Assembly: GCA_029224185.1 (NCBI GenBank)
Contig: CM055211.1
Coordinates: 1,515,453-1,579,452 of the forward strand
Length of the DNA: 64,000 nt
Source: Karalla daura
Lineage: Eukaryota; Chordata; Actinopteri; Chaetodontiformes; Leiognathidae
Reading direction: 5' to 3'
A program made the position numbers and the translations under genes. The notes beneath the pieces were generated by a model, which made no database searches, had not been told where the DNA came from, and saw only the letters and a list, made by a program, of their open reading frames with translations. The first letter of the stretch is position 1, and each line of letters opens with the position of its first letter. Positions 1-16,977 of this stretch are shown here, one piece after another.

Positions 1-25
1 GTTTCCGGTAGTCACACCCGCGCAC

Positions 26-5099
<5,074 letters not shown>

Positions 5100-5309
5100 G
5101 GTGGCAGGAGCCGGTGTGGAGGAGGATAAAGGGGGGGTGATCGGTGCTGGAAAAGCCTCTTTGGGTCAAATTGTGCTGAAATGTCCCTCCCTGTACTGAC
5201 AGACCGATTCCGCCCAGCCTGCTTCCGCCTGACGCTTCCGCGTATTTCACCGTCAGGACCCCCAGGCCGGAGGTGCCTGGACTACTGCCTGTCATAAATT
5301 AATCACCCT

Positions 5310-5310
<1 letters not shown>

Positions 5311-5388
<78 letters not shown>

Positions 5389-5440
5389 CATACATACATA
5401 CATACATACATACATACATACATACATACATACATACATA
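5311..5440. repeat. Compound (TAGA)n / (CATA)n microsatellite
   Basis: About 77 bp of TAGA repeats pass directly into about 53 bp of CATA repeats, some 210 bp upstream of the arpc2 start codon. Confidence 0.95.
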
Positions 5441-6905
5441 AATAGTTGCAATTTATTTGAATTTGTATCTATTATTGTCACTATTACTATTGTTATTATT
5501 AACATGCTATTATTTTTTTCTTATTTTTTTTATCATTAATGAAAAATAACAAAATTAAGATTGTATTATTTTTTTTGCTTATTTTGCCCTTGCACTGCTT
5601 TATTCTAATCATTACTATGACTTTTAAGACGATTTCACTGCACCAGAATTACTATGATTAGCATTACCTTTTCTCTCTATTTTATAGTGCCATGTTTTCT
5701 CTGCATAAATACTGCCCATATGGCATATTTTCTAGTTTGTAGGAAGTATGTCATAGTGCTGTTTCCGCATAGCATTCTACATGAGCAGGGATTGTGCGCA
5801 AGAACATGGACAACATTCATATGCAGCACCAGATAACTGTTGTTAAGCCAACTATTCAGACACCTCTGGACTGTGGTTTTGTAAGTTTTAGTCATAGAAG
5901 ATGTGTCAAACACAAAAGACAGTCATAAACAAAGGAGAATGAGAAGCACAAGTGTTACAGGGCACAGGCGTCAGTCTAATTACAATGTATGTCATTGTCA
6001 GTAAAGACCGTACGCGCGACACCTACACAATGTATGACAGTGTTGAGTGGCAGATTGACAGACAGTGATTCTCAGCTTTATCCTCATGCAAACATTTGAA
6101 ATAGTCCTAGTGGTATGAAAGAGCTGCACGGACAGCAGGGTGAGCGCGGTTCCAGTGCCACACCTTGTCAAAACAGTGAAACCCATAAAAGCACACTGTC
6201 CCGCTCCCAACATAAACAAAATTCCAAGGTCAGTTTCTTGTCACTTTAAAGGGATCACCACCCCAGAATTTGCTGAATCCAACTCCAGTCTACGATGTAA
6301 TTACAGGAGACGTGCGTGCGTCTTTTCTTTTATTGTAACTATTTATGCGTGTGCGGGGTGGAGGGCCCTCATCGCTTTATCCGGGGTCAAAAAATGACAA
6401 AGAATTGTTTCTGACTTCAAACAGATGTCAGATGTCAACCTGGACCCAACAATAGAGAGGACAATGACGAAATGCCAGTGTGTTTACTCAAGTCAACAGC
6501 AGCTCAGGAACAGGCCATTCTTGCTGGGGGACCGATCGTGTGTCCTGAGGGACGCTGACAGCCTGGCATTATGTAATTCCACGCCTCTGTTTTCTTACAG
6601 AGTGAGGCAACACACACCATGCCACTGATAATTGTGGATCTTGGCTCTGGGAACCCGGCTCAGGTGATTTATGGAGACAAAAGGGGGGGGGGGTGCTTTC
6701 GAATCCGGATGAGACAGTGCGACTCTCCCACAGCCCGGTCCCCTGTCATTACACGACATTTTTTCCCCCCTGCGCCATTACCGATGCGTGATACCATCTC
6801 GCGCCGCCTCGGTTTTACCTCTGAGAAACAGCGGCCGACTGGGTGAAGGCCGGACCATTCTTTCGACAGCTGCCCCCGGGTGAGATTGGAACAGGGGACT
6901 GTTGC

Positions 6906-6945
<40 letters not shown>

Positions 6946-8530
6946 GAACACGGCGTGCCATTTCCAGAAAGTGTCACAGTGCCGATGATGTGGCGATGTC
7001 TGAAACGCCTTACCACACTGTCCTCATGAGCCGCCGACTTGCAACAGGTGCCGTGGCCTGCGTCGCAGCGTTTCATTCCCCCCACGCCTGCACCCAGGGC
7101 CGTCTCTCCTCAGTGTCTGAAGCATCTCCAGTGTCAAAAAGTTGAGCGCAGCGGTGGTGCCGGCTGACGCTCTCGCCCTCGCCTCGTCCTCGTTTAATAG
7201 AGGTAATAGAATTCAAAGGCGACACGTTTGATCTCCACAGGGGTAGCTGTGGGATTTGAGCTTTCGCCGTTCGTGCCTGTTATTTCCCAGATTCAGACTC
7301 ATTATCATCCTTTCATATTATTACTGTACGTGAGAATGATCATTTATGATAAGATCTTATTACTATCTACTGTTCATTATTATCATTATTATTTATTTAT
7401 TTATTTATAATTGCTTACTCTGGTTATCATAAACTTTATCATATATTGATTGATTCTTGTACATACTTATATTCTATATATTCTGTTTATCATTCATTTA
7501 TTGTGTATCTCTTATACATAGTTGATATAATCTTCTATCCTATGGGAAATGTAATTTAGTACATGTTAATTACTCTCTATTACTATTACTTTACTATTTA
7601 TTGCTTGTTACCTCACTGTTTATGTGTTTATCATTCATTTCCTAGCGCAAATATTATACATAATATATCAAAGACTCTGTCGGTTTATTGTAATTCATAT
7701 TGTTCTGTTGATCTATTCAAACGCTACTGGAAACGTACGTTTCCCTGAGGGAGCCATCCCAAAGGGACAAATAAAAGAGAGTCTAAGTCGTCTAACGGTG
7801 GTAACTTCTTTGGCTGTCATTTCTGTGAATCGTAGTGTGGTAAGAGGTAAACAAATTACCCACGTTGTGATTCTATATACTTAGGACTGACATTATTGAT
7901 AATAAACGTTCACTAAATTGCCATTTGGCGTGGATTTTATTGACTGCTTGTTTTACGGACGGTGTTTTTCCCTTGGTCACATGTCGACACAACCTGTTTT
8001 GGGAAGTCTCATTGCAACAGAAACGTTTGAGGACACACACACATGCGGTAACATGCGGAGGAAAGAACACAAGACATTGCTTCAATCTCCAAAACCCCCC
8101 CCCCCAAAAAAACGTGTTTTTTTCCTTCGCACTTTAAAGGGGTGTTCTTTGGCACAGACTCAGTTGGGTGTCGAGTTGTTGTCCTTTGTTGAAAGCTACG
8201 GCAAGGCCGGTGCAGAAGGTGGGTGACTGAGCTGATCTGCTTCAATGGTGTTCTTGCATTTGTGCCTACGGGAGTTTCAGAGGAGGCGCTGAGATTTTTT
8301 TGATGAAGGTAAACGGCAAATAATGTCAGCAGCAGACGTGATGGATAGATTTGAAAGTGTCGACAAATTAGGGCTGTGATGCAAGTGGGGATCTCTGCGT
8401 TTGACGTCCTCTGTTTTTGACTGGATTCAAATCTGAACGTGTGCCTGGTAATGAAAGTCACAGAATGCATGTAGTAAAGTCAGTCTTTCACACTGCCATG
8501 ACAGTGTACTAGCATGAGTCTGTTTTCTGT
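5441..8530. other. Intergenic region between arpc2 and the CXCR gene
   Basis: No gene is supported. It holds AT-rich DNA (5441-5700 and 7260-7700), a (GA)n run at 6908-6941 and a probable LINE 3' tail near 7735-7785 (tttccctgagggagccatcc followed by aaataaaag). A 5' non-coding exon of the downstream receptor gene is expected here because its coding exon begins at an acceptor. A donor-like aag|gtgggt near 8219 is one weak candidate. Confidence 0.5.
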
Positions 8531-8538
8531 TTGTAGAC

Positions 8539-9603
8539 ATGTCCATCACCTTTGAAATGGGGGATTTGTACGAGGAGAATGTAACCATCCTGGACAGTGG
8601 CACGCCCTATGTTCCGGATCCGAAGACACTTGCGTGTGTGATCAAGCAGCTGGATCCCACATTGTCTTTGATTCTGTGTCTCATCCTCATCTGCATCTTT
8701 CTACTGGCAATCCCTGGAAACGTGCTGGTGGGGTGGGTGATCATCACCAGTAGACAGTCGCTGACTCCGTCGGACGTGTACCTGTTTCACCTGACGATCG
8801 CAGACGGCCTCATGGCCCTCACCTTCCCGTTCTTTGCCACGGCGCGGGTCAAGGGGTGGATCTTTGGGGACCTCATGTGCAAGCTCCTCAACCTGATCAT
8901 CGAGGCAAACTTCTACACCAGCATCATCTTCCTGGCCTGCATCAGCGTCGACCGCTACATGGTGATCGTGCGAGCCCGTGAGAACGCGAGGAGCCGGCAG
9001 AGGATGTGCAGCTGGATCCTGTGCGTGGCAGTGTGGGTTTTCGGCTGGGTGCTAGCCCTGCCCGCTCTTTTCAACGACGCCATCGAGCTGGAGCCCGGGT
9101 GGATGACTTGCACCGAAATCTATGACATCGGCAAGGCCTCCGTATGGCGACTCGTCACCCGCCTGTTCCTCCACGTCTTTGGCTTCCTCCTCCCGCTGGC
9201 CGTCATGGTAACCTGCTACAGCATCACCATCGCGCGGCTGCTGCACACCCGAGGCTTCCACAAGCACCGGGCCATGAGGGTGATCATATCTGTGGTGATT
9301 GCCTTCTTGCTGTGCTGGACGCCATACCACCTGACCATGATGGCGGACACGGCTATAAGGGCCAATGTGATAACGTACGACTGTGCCGCGAAGAGGTCGG
9401 TGAAAACGGCTCTGGAGGTGACCAACAATTTGGCCCTGTTCCACAGCTGCATCAACCCGGTGCTCTACGCCTTCGTGGGGGTGAAGTTCAGGAGGAATAT
9501 GACGCTGTTGTTTCAGAGGACAGTCCGACAGGAGCGGGTGTCGTGGTCCAAGCACAGCAGGTCAACGTCCCAGACCTCGGAATTCAACGGCGCCGTCCTC
9601 TGA
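8539..9603 (+). CDS. cxcr2-like: CXCR1/CXCR2-type chemokine receptor (GPCR)
   Basis: A 354-aa class A G-protein-coupled receptor in one coding exon. CXCR1 and CXCR2 bind ELR-type CXC chemokines on neutrophils and signal through Gi. Visible hallmarks: GN in TM1, IADGLMALTFPF with the TxP motif in TM2, VKGWIFGDLMCK with the TM3 cysteine, CISVDRY at the end of TM3, HKHRAMRVI before TM6, CWTPYHL in TM6 and HSCINPVLYAF in TM7. Cysteines for both extracellular disulphides are present (LACVIKQ with YDCAAK; LMCK with MTCTE). The tail is Ser/Thr-rich (SRSTSQTSEF). Four residues before the ATG an acceptor (ttgtag at about 8531-8536) implies an upstream non-coding exon. The residues after DRY are MVIVRA rather than the usual LAIVHA. 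Closest by eye to CXCR1/CXCR2; which of the two is uncertain. arpc2 also adjoins these genes in human 2q35. Confidence 0.9.
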   Translation: MSITFEMGDLYEENVTILDSGTPYVPDPKTLACVIKQLDPTLSLILCLILICIFLLAIPGNVLVGWVIITSRQSLTPSDVYLFHLTIADGLMALTFPFFATARVKGWIFGDLMCKLLNLIIEANFYTSIIFLACISVDRYMVIVRARENARSRQRMCSWILCVAVWVFGWVLALPALFNDAIELEPGWMTCTEIYDIGKASVWRLVTRLFLHVFGFLLPLAVMVTCYSITIARLLHTRGFHKHRAMRVIISVVIAFLLCWTPYHLTMMADTAIRANVITYDCAAKRSVKTALEVTNNLALFHSCINPVLYAFVGVKFRRNMTLLFQRTVRQERVSWSKHSRSTSQTSEFNGAVL

Positions 9604-9907
9604 ACCCACAGCTCCCCGTCTCCAGCAGCTCGTCGAGCATGTTAGTTGTGGTGGACTGCTGCCACCTGCTGAACATACTGTGGCTTACAACCGCCGTGAG
9701 CGCCCCAAACCCGGCCTCTCTTGTGATTATATGTGCATTTAATGCATGTAGCCATCTGATCTTGCATTGCCAATTGTTTTTCAATGTACAGTGGCTGTTT
9801 TAAACAGCCAGCTAGGGTTGATGTGTAATGATGACGATTATATGCATTTTTATGAGACATACTGATGTGCCTTTCAGTGCTTCTCAAATTTCACATTCTG
9901 CTGCACA

Positions 9908-9913
9908 AATAAA
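9908..9913 (+). terminator. Polyadenylation signal of the CXCR-type gene
   Basis: AATAAA about 305 bp after the stop codon, just before a TCTA microsatellite. The position suits a short 3' UTR. Confidence 0.7.
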
Positions 9914-9976
9914 CAAAGAATGAATGCCAAAGCGCTGGTGGATTTACTCTTCTACACGGAACATACATCATATTCT

Positions 9977-10100
<124 letters not shown>

Positions 10101-10199
10101 ATCACACTAACGAAGTTTGTCCAGCAGCATCATGTGATGTCTAGTTTCTGGTTCAACCCATTTCATCAAATAATTAAAACGGCTTTGCTTGAATGACTC

Positions 10200-11320
10200 A
10201 CAAAAGAAACCCCGGCTTGGCAACGTTTCATCAGCTTCGCTGAGCGAGCATGCCCCCCCGGAACTACATTTCCCAGGAGGCGTTGCGCGGCGATTCCACC
10301 GCTCGCGCTGATTGACCACCAGACGTCCGGGCGGCGAGAGCGCACGAGGCAACGCGAACGCGAAGTCCCGTAGCGCGAATTCCCGGAGAAACCAGGTAAA
10401 GTTCAGCCCTCTCAACCTGCAGTCGGATTGTCGGGGCGCGCGGTGCCCCCCCCGCGGCTTCCCACGGAGGCTGTTATTCATTCGCGCGCGCGCGACGCAG
10501 GCACTGAAGTGTTTGCGTGTTGTCGAAGCGTCGACGCACGCGGACGGCTTTCCCCAGGGATGCTAACCGGTTTAGCTCGGGCACCCTTCGCGTCTCTGTC
10601 GTCGCAGCGCTGTGAGTCAACGAAACCTGCCTCCTCTGCCTCTCCCGGCCCGCTGGCAGCTAATGCGGCGGGCGGGCGGGCGGTTCGGAGGCTGCTAGCA
10701 GCCCTCGTCGCCGCGTCTCCCGTGGCTTGTGCGACACTTTCCCCGCAACTTTTGACGCACTCGTGCCTCAGGGACGTCCCGTGCGTTGTGACGGTCGACA
10801 GCGACGACCAGTCGAGTCTGCGAGCCGGTTTGGTCTGTTTTCAACTGTCAGGCAGGCAGCCCGACGAGCTCTTTCATCGCGTTGTCTGGTGAACCTCGAC
10901 TGGTTTGGTTTTTGACTTGTCCTCAAGCCGTTGATGGTTAAAGTTGCCGTAGACGTGCCAAATGTGCGGGATCGTTTGTCCATGCAGAAAGAAGAAAAGA
11001 AGCACAGACTGAAAGCAGAAGTAGCTGTTTTGAGGGTAGCTGTACTCAATGCTTGAAGATGATTGGACCCACGAGTATGAAATATATGAGACAAGTGTAT
11101 TGTTTGCCTTAAACTGAAGTATTTCCTGAAAATACAGCAATTCGTAAGAAATAACCGCAGCCATTAACTGATGTGTTTTGCAGGTGGCCGATTGTTGATC
11201 GGCGCCTTGAGCCCGAAGTGAAATCAAAACAAAACAAAATGAAACAAAACGCAGCTGTGCTGTAACCCGAGCGGCACAAACGTTCCGACTAACTGACAAC
11301 ACTGTCTCTGTCTCTGCAGG
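10200..11320 (+). promoter_or_regulatory. CpG-rich promoter and 5' UTR region of slc19a1
   Basis: From about 10230 to 10800 the sequence is GC-rich with many CpG, unlike its AT-rich left flank. A donor-like aaaccag|gtaaag at about 10390-10398 could end a 5' non-coding exon. An acceptor (tctctgcag, ending 11319) opens the exon that carries the slc19a1 start codon. The transcription start cannot be read directly. Confidence 0.5.
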
Positions 11321-11608
11321 CCGACGATGACGGCCGGATAGCCTGCCGTCCGGAAAAGCGTCCCCCCCACCCCCTCCCCGCGTGGAATGGACCAAAGGTC
11401 GCCCTTTCTCCCCTTACGTGCAAGCGGCGGCATGTAGCGGTTTAACTACGCCGCCCTCGCCCTGTTAATCGGTCCCGCCGTCACGTTTACATGTGACAGA
11501 GGCCAGGCCAGCGGAGCGGAGCGGTTCACGGCCCGGTCTCGATCTGACCCGAAAAAGGCACCAAAAAAAAAAAAGACAGAGAGAGAGAGAGCAGCCGAGG
11601 GTGACCCC

Positions 11609-14600
11609 ATGGTGGCGGACGACGCGGCCGGGAGCGGGGACAGGTCGGAGGACGAGACGGAGATGGACCGAAAGGCGCCTGCGTCCGAGGACGGCGGAGG
11701 CGACGGGGAGGGGGACGGGAAGGCGGAGGCCCCGTCGCCCTCCGAGGGCCCCCCCCCGGGAGAAGCCGGAGGGGGGCCCGGGAGCTGGAAGTGGTCGGTG
11801 ATCTTCCTGTGCCTGTACGGCTTCCTGTCCTCCATAAAGCCCGGGGAGTCCTTCATCACCCCCAATCTGCTGAGCGCCGAGAAGAACTTCACCAGGGAGC
11901 AGGTCAGTGGCGGGCCCTCTCACTCACTCAAACATGTCCGTTATTGTGCTGTGTGTGTGTGCCCCCCCCCCCTCCCTCCAGAGCCTCCACATTCAGGCCG
12001 CACACTGGTTTGGCATTCCAGCTGCGGACTTTGGCCTTTTTTCGCAGACTGCGTGGCAGACACAGGCTAAAACCTGCCAGTTAACCAGTGAAACTCTTTT
12101 TTTTTTGTTTGTTTGTTTGTGGTAAATCTTTTCCCTGTCCCGTCGAGCGTCGGCGCCGCAGGGGAAGTAATAAGCGCCGCGACGGGGAGCGTGTTGATCC
12201 GTCTTACCGCGGTCAGGGGGCAACATTCCTCCAAAGTGGGTCAGCGGGCCGGAGGTTGTGGAGGGTTTTACCCCCGCGGACCGGCCAGGAAATCTGTGAC
12301 TCTCAAACTAATTAGCCAGCCTGTATCCATCCCATCTAAAACACAGTGACCTAGTAGCAAGAATCGAGTAAGTGCCCGCTAAATGTTGATGGTGTAGTGG
12401 GTTAAGGCGCCGTACCATTAACTCGGGGACCCAGGTTCGATTCCGGCCTGAGGTCATGTCCCGCTCCTCCCCATCCCTCTCTCCCTTTTCACTTCCTGTC
12501 TCCCTTCAGCCGTCCTGTCCTCCTCACGATGTCCTCCCAATTCCAGGTGACCAACGAGATCACCCCCGTGCTGACCTACTCCTACATGGTGGTGCTGGTG
12601 CCGGCCTTCCTGCTGACCGACCTGCTGCGCTACAAGCCCGTGCTGATCGTCCAGAGCCTGAGCCAGGTGGCCATCTGGCTGCTCCTGCTGCTGGGCACCA
12701 CCCTGCCCCAGATGCAGCTCATGGAGTTCTTCTACGGCGTGACGCTGGCCTGCCGCGTGGCCTACTCCTCCTACATCTTCTCGCTGGTCAGCCCGGCCGT
12801 GTACCAGCGCGTGGCCGGCTACTCGCGCTCGGCGGTGCTGCTGGGCGTCTTCACCAGCTCGGTGGCGGGCCAGCTCTGCCTGTCCACGGGCCGCGTCAGC
12901 TACCGCGCCCTGAGCGCCGTCTCCCTGGGCTTCGTGGCCTTCGTGCTGCTGCTGTCGCTGGGCCTGCCCTGGCCCCAGCGCTCGCTGTTTTTCAACCGGG
13001 CGCGCGGCCAGGCGCCGGCGGCGGGGGGGGTGGCGGCGGCGGCCGCCAAGGCGGAGGAGCTGGCCCGCATGAACCCCAGAGGGGCTCCCGCCGCCGGCCC
13101 CCCCCCCCGCCTGCTCGGCGTCCCGCTGGAGGGACTCTGTCACGGTGCAGATGCTGCTTGAGGTGAGAAACGTGGCGAGGAGGCCCAGCCTGAGGCTCTG
13201 GTCCCTGTGGTGGGTGTTGAACTCCACAGGATACTACCTGGTGCTGTTCTACGTTCACATCCTGTGGAGCAAATTCTACCCGGCCACTGAGAACAAGCAC
13301 GTTTACAACGGGGCAGTGGAGGCAGCTTCTACCCTGCTGAGTGAGACATTTCTGGAGATACCATAACAATGCTTTTTCTTTATTGATGTCTTTTTTTTTG
13401 GGGGGGGGGGGGGGGTGTTGTTCCGTTGGGTTTTAGCTTCCCAGGCCTCTCCGCCTTTGTTCAGATCAGCACGCGTGCCAAGTTTAGATGCCAAAAGCAA
13501 CAAAAACATGTCCAGACACACGCAAACTTTCATAAGTCTGCTCACCACACTCACACACTGTTAGTCTGAATCAGGAGGGTTGGGTAAGGTAATTGATCAC
13601 CCAGCTGTGTTTGTGATTACGTCAGCCTCACACACACACACACACACACATGGAATCGGCCTTTTAAGAGGCTGTAGGGCGCAAAGGTAGGAGCTTGTTC
13701 AAACAACCTGGACGTCATGTGCAAGCAGTTCAAGTTCCATAAAAAATCACAGCTGAGAGAGAGGGAGGGAGAGGGGGGGGGGGGGAGATAAGCGGAGAGG
13801 TCATGCAGCTGTCAGCACTGATCGCAGCAGATTTGACTGGCCTGTGCGGCATTGAAAAGCTCAAACCAGCAGCCCCGTGTCTCCTCTCTCACCCGGACCG
13901 CCCTGTCCCCTGTCGCCGCAGGCGCCGGGACCTCGTTCGCCGCCGGCTTCGCGAGGATCCGCTGGGACGCGTGGTCGGCCCCGGTCATCGCGGCGGTGAC
14001 GGCGGCGCAGGGCGCCCTGCTGCTGCTCATGGTCGCCACCGACAGCATCTGGGTGTGCTACGTGGCCTACGTCCTCTTCAGGGGCGCGCACCAGTTCCTG
14101 GTGCCCATCGCCACGTGAGTGCCCGCGCCTCCCCGATGCGGGGATTCAGACTCGGATTCAAACCGCGAGACGGGCGCAAAAGGCGGGGGGGGGGGGGCGT
14201 GGTTGAGGGTTGGGACGAGGTGACAGACCTCGGGTCGGCTGCAGAGGGAGACTCCGGCACCTCGGCAGCTCGCATAGATGGGTAGACGTGTCGAGGGCTG
14301 CCTTCAAGGATGTCTCCGTTTCCAAATCTGCATGAGAGTCTCACGTCCGAGTCTCATGAGATCGAGTGAATCTGATCGGTTGCAGTGGGAAACAAAGCAC
14401 TGTGTTGAAAAGACGTAGGGGGGAGGTCCGTGGTCTGACCGCTCGGCCGTCTCCCGGCAGCTTCCAGATCGCCTCGTCGCTCACCAAGGAGCTGTGCGCC
14501 CTGGTGTTCGGCATCAACACCTTCCTGGGCACCATCCTGAAGAGCATCATCATCCTGATCTTCGCCGACAAGCTGGGCCTGGGCCTGGACGTGCACCAGC

Positions 14601-14936
14601 AGGTAAGCGCCGGCGTCCCCCCCCCCCCCCCCCCCCTCACCCCTCCGACATGGCAAACCCCCGGCCTTCTCTTCTGAGACGTGTGTCGTCCTCCCGCCCT
14701 CTCCCTTTCCCCAGTTCCTGGTCTACTTCGTCTACTTCATCGTCCTCACCGTGCTGTACTCCCTGGGGGCCGCCGTGGGCGTCGTCCGCCGCTGCAGGAG
14801 CCGGCCGGAGCCCCGGGGGGGCGAGGAGGAGGAGGAGGTGGGCGGCGGCGGGGGCCAGCAGCGGGCGGAGCTCCACCCGGTGGCGGCCGGCTCCGAGACG
14901 GACCCCCTCTCCAACGGCACGGGCGCCGTGGCGTGA
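11609..14936 (+). CDS. slc19a1: Reduced folate carrier (SLC19A1), one frame break
   Basis: SLC19A1 is a 12-TM plasma-membrane antiporter that imports reduced folates and antifolates, and cyclic dinucleotides in mammals. Coding exons: 11609-11902, 12547-13340, 13922-14114, 14461-14602 and 14715-14936, with matching phases. About 547 codons result if one base is discounted. Family hallmarks: PGESFITPNLL and NFTREQ, then VTNEITPVLTYSY, RVAGYSRSAVLLGVFTSS, LRLWSLWWV, YNGAVEAASTLL, FQIASSLTKELCALVFG. These match SLC19A1 better than the thiamine carriers SLC19A2/A3. The N-terminus before TM1 is acidic, Gly/Pro-rich low complexity. Exon 2 is one base too long: the frame is lost at an 11-C run (13098-13108), between the conserved ARMNP and DSVTVQML. 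A run-length error or a true null allele could explain it. The tail after TM12 is Glu/Gly-rich and poorly conserved. Confidence 0.93.
12380..12509 (+). mobile_element. tRNA-derived SINE remnant in slc19a1 intron 1
   Basis: The head ggtgtagtgggttaa resembles an RNA polymerase III A box, and GGTTCGATTCC at 12434-12444 is a near-perfect B box. The rest, with tccccatccctctctc and cttcctgtctcccttcag, resembles the body of common teleost tRNA-derived SINEs. It ends 37 bp before the real splice acceptor of exon 2. Confidence 0.7.
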
Positions 14937-15851
14937 CCGCCTCCCGCCTCCCGTCCTCCTGCCGCAACCGTGACCCGGGCCCGGGGCCCCCGCCTTAATC
15001 GTAGAAGTGCCTCATCACTGCCTGAAGGCCCCCCCCCCCTCCCCCTCCCTCCCCGATGCAGGGGGGGGGGCCGCGGGTGTCGTTTCTGACGTGTTGACGT
15101 TACGTAGATTACCTCCCCCTCCCCCCGCGCACCACCACCACCCTCACTTTTTTAAAAATGATTTTTAATGCACATCTCTCAATGAAAAAGCACCACGCGG
15201 GCCGATCGTATCCGATCCGAGCACAGAGAGGGACCATTGGTTTCGACGGCCCGCCATGTGCTTCTTCCTCGACCCTTGACCCGTTTCTTTCTCCTGTGGA
15301 GGGTGTCCGGCTGTATCGGACGTTGCGGCCCCGCCATCATCGAAGAGGTGGTACGCCAGGGGCCCCGGCCCTTAGCGTAGCGGGAGGCTGCAGATCCCGT
15401 GCAGCGCTCGATGTCGGGATGGAGACGCTGCTCCGAGCACGTCCGGGTCGAAACGTAACGAGCGTTTCGAGGGGGCGGACTTCACATTCAATTCACACAG
15501 GAAAGTGACGCCGACAGTCTTCGCACTCGCAAGGGGAAATCTTCCAAGCACCAGCCAGTATCTCCAGACTACGAAGACCCCAGGAGGGGGGGGTCTTTAC
15601 CCCTCGGCCCTGCACTGGTCTCTGGCACGCAGAGCACAGGAGAGCACAGTGTTACGATTCTTTTTTTTATCCACAAATCGAAGCGACAGCCTTTGTGGTC
15701 GAGTGCCGAATGTAGGGGGTGACTTTTTCTTTTTCTTTTTCTAAATCTATAGAGCGAGATCATTGCTGAGAGATGAATGTGAGCCCGAATGTCTGAATGC
15801 TGTAAAAAAGGAGAACACTGACGCCAATCAGCTGCTTGTTTTTTATTCACA

Positions 15852-15857
15852 AATAAA
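15852..15857 (+). terminator. Polyadenylation signal of slc19a1
   Basis: AATAAA about 915 bp after the slc19a1 stop, following a GC-rich then pyrimidine-rich 3' UTR. Confidence 0.65.
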
Positions 15858-16278
15858 CTTGCCCTTGTCGTGACGAGCTCCCTTCATGACCGCGCACGAA
15901 CCAAAACAAAGAAATGCTGAAAATCGGGAGAGTCCCTGCCCCCCACCCCCCCCCCCCCGAGTCTCTCCCCGCACCATGTTAACAGCCCTGTGTTAAGGGA
16001 CCGGGAGGTTTGTCAGTTAAGCCGTTTGTGCAGCTGCCGCCCCCCCCTGACCCCCGTCTCCTCTGCCAGCAGGCGGGGGAGGGGGGGGGGGGGGGGGGGG
16101 GGGGGGGCCCAGCGACACGGCGAGCCAGGACCGGGAGTGTTTCCGGAGCGTCTCGGGACGGGTCGACGGATCCCTGGTGTCCGGCCCGGAGGAAGGAGGC
16201 AGGAGGCAGGAGTCAGGAGGCAGGAGGCAGGTCAGCCAGGGTCTTAGCCAGACCGCATGTCCAAAAAGCCGCGGCCGT

Positions 16279-16295
16279 GCCGCCCCCTAGTGGCT
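16279..16295 (-). promoter_or_regulatory. CTCF-like insulator motif
   Basis: Read on the minus strand this is AGCCACTAGGGGGCGG, a full match to the CTCF core CCASYAGRKGGC. It sits between slc19a1 and the receptor array. Confidence 0.5.
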
Positions 16296-16854
16296 CTACG
16301 GAGCCGCTTCGGGTTGAAGCCGGAGTGGGAGAGGGAAGAGCTGGAGCGCCGGCCTCGCGCAGTGAACATCGAAACAGTCGCTAGCTTTAGAGACGATGGA
16401 GGAGAAAAAACAAACAAACAAACAAAAGACACATAACAACTAGACCTCAAGCTTGACCCCACGCACCGTAGCCTCTTCACATTAACATTCAGCCCCACAG
16501 ATGAATCCATGGCATCCGGTCCGGGACGGCTCCAATCCTCTCTATTGTTCTAATGCAGTTTGTTCTTTTCTTAGTGGACCACCTGGTGGACACTCCGGGG
16601 GTTTCCTTTCGCAAGTTTCGCACCATGGATGACGGAACGAGCAGCCGTCGCCGCCACCTCTTGGCGCATGAGCTGCAACTTAAATACATTTTAAAACTAC
16701 GCGTTTCCCTCGTGCACAACGTGCGCCGTCCGTCCAGTCGGTTTCTGGTCACAACACCGCCGATCGTGTTAAAATGAGAATAATAATGGTCGTGAGCACC
16801 CACAGAGCTGAGGTAGTTCAGCTGCACGCTCCTGGACGTCCCCCCCCTCCCCTT

Positions 16855-16906
16855 CTCTCTCTCTCTCTCTCTCGCTCTCTCTCGCTCTCTCTCTCGCTCT
16901 CTCTCG

Positions 16907-16977
<71 letters not shown>
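16855..16977. repeat. (CT)n microsatellite with CG interruptions
   Basis: About 120 bp of CT repeats with periodic CTCG interruptions. Confidence 0.95.

Noticed and set aside
9144..9803. 219-aa plus-strand frame overlapping the CXCR gene
   Set aside because: It is the +1 frame of the receptor exon. The receptor frame carries all conserved motifs.
12384..12455. Possible tRNA gene with A and B boxes
   Set aside because: No full cloverleaf is apparent, and the body continues into SINE sequence, so it is a tRNA-derived retroposon.
12454..13227. 257-aa minus-strand open frame opposite slc19a1 exon 2
   Set aside because: Antisense shadow of a GC-rich exon, with His/Gln/Arg-biased composition and no family likeness.
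13145..13366. Separate exon starting at 13145 in slc19a1
   Set aside because: No acceptor precedes it. It is the continuation of exon 2 after the frame break at the C-run.
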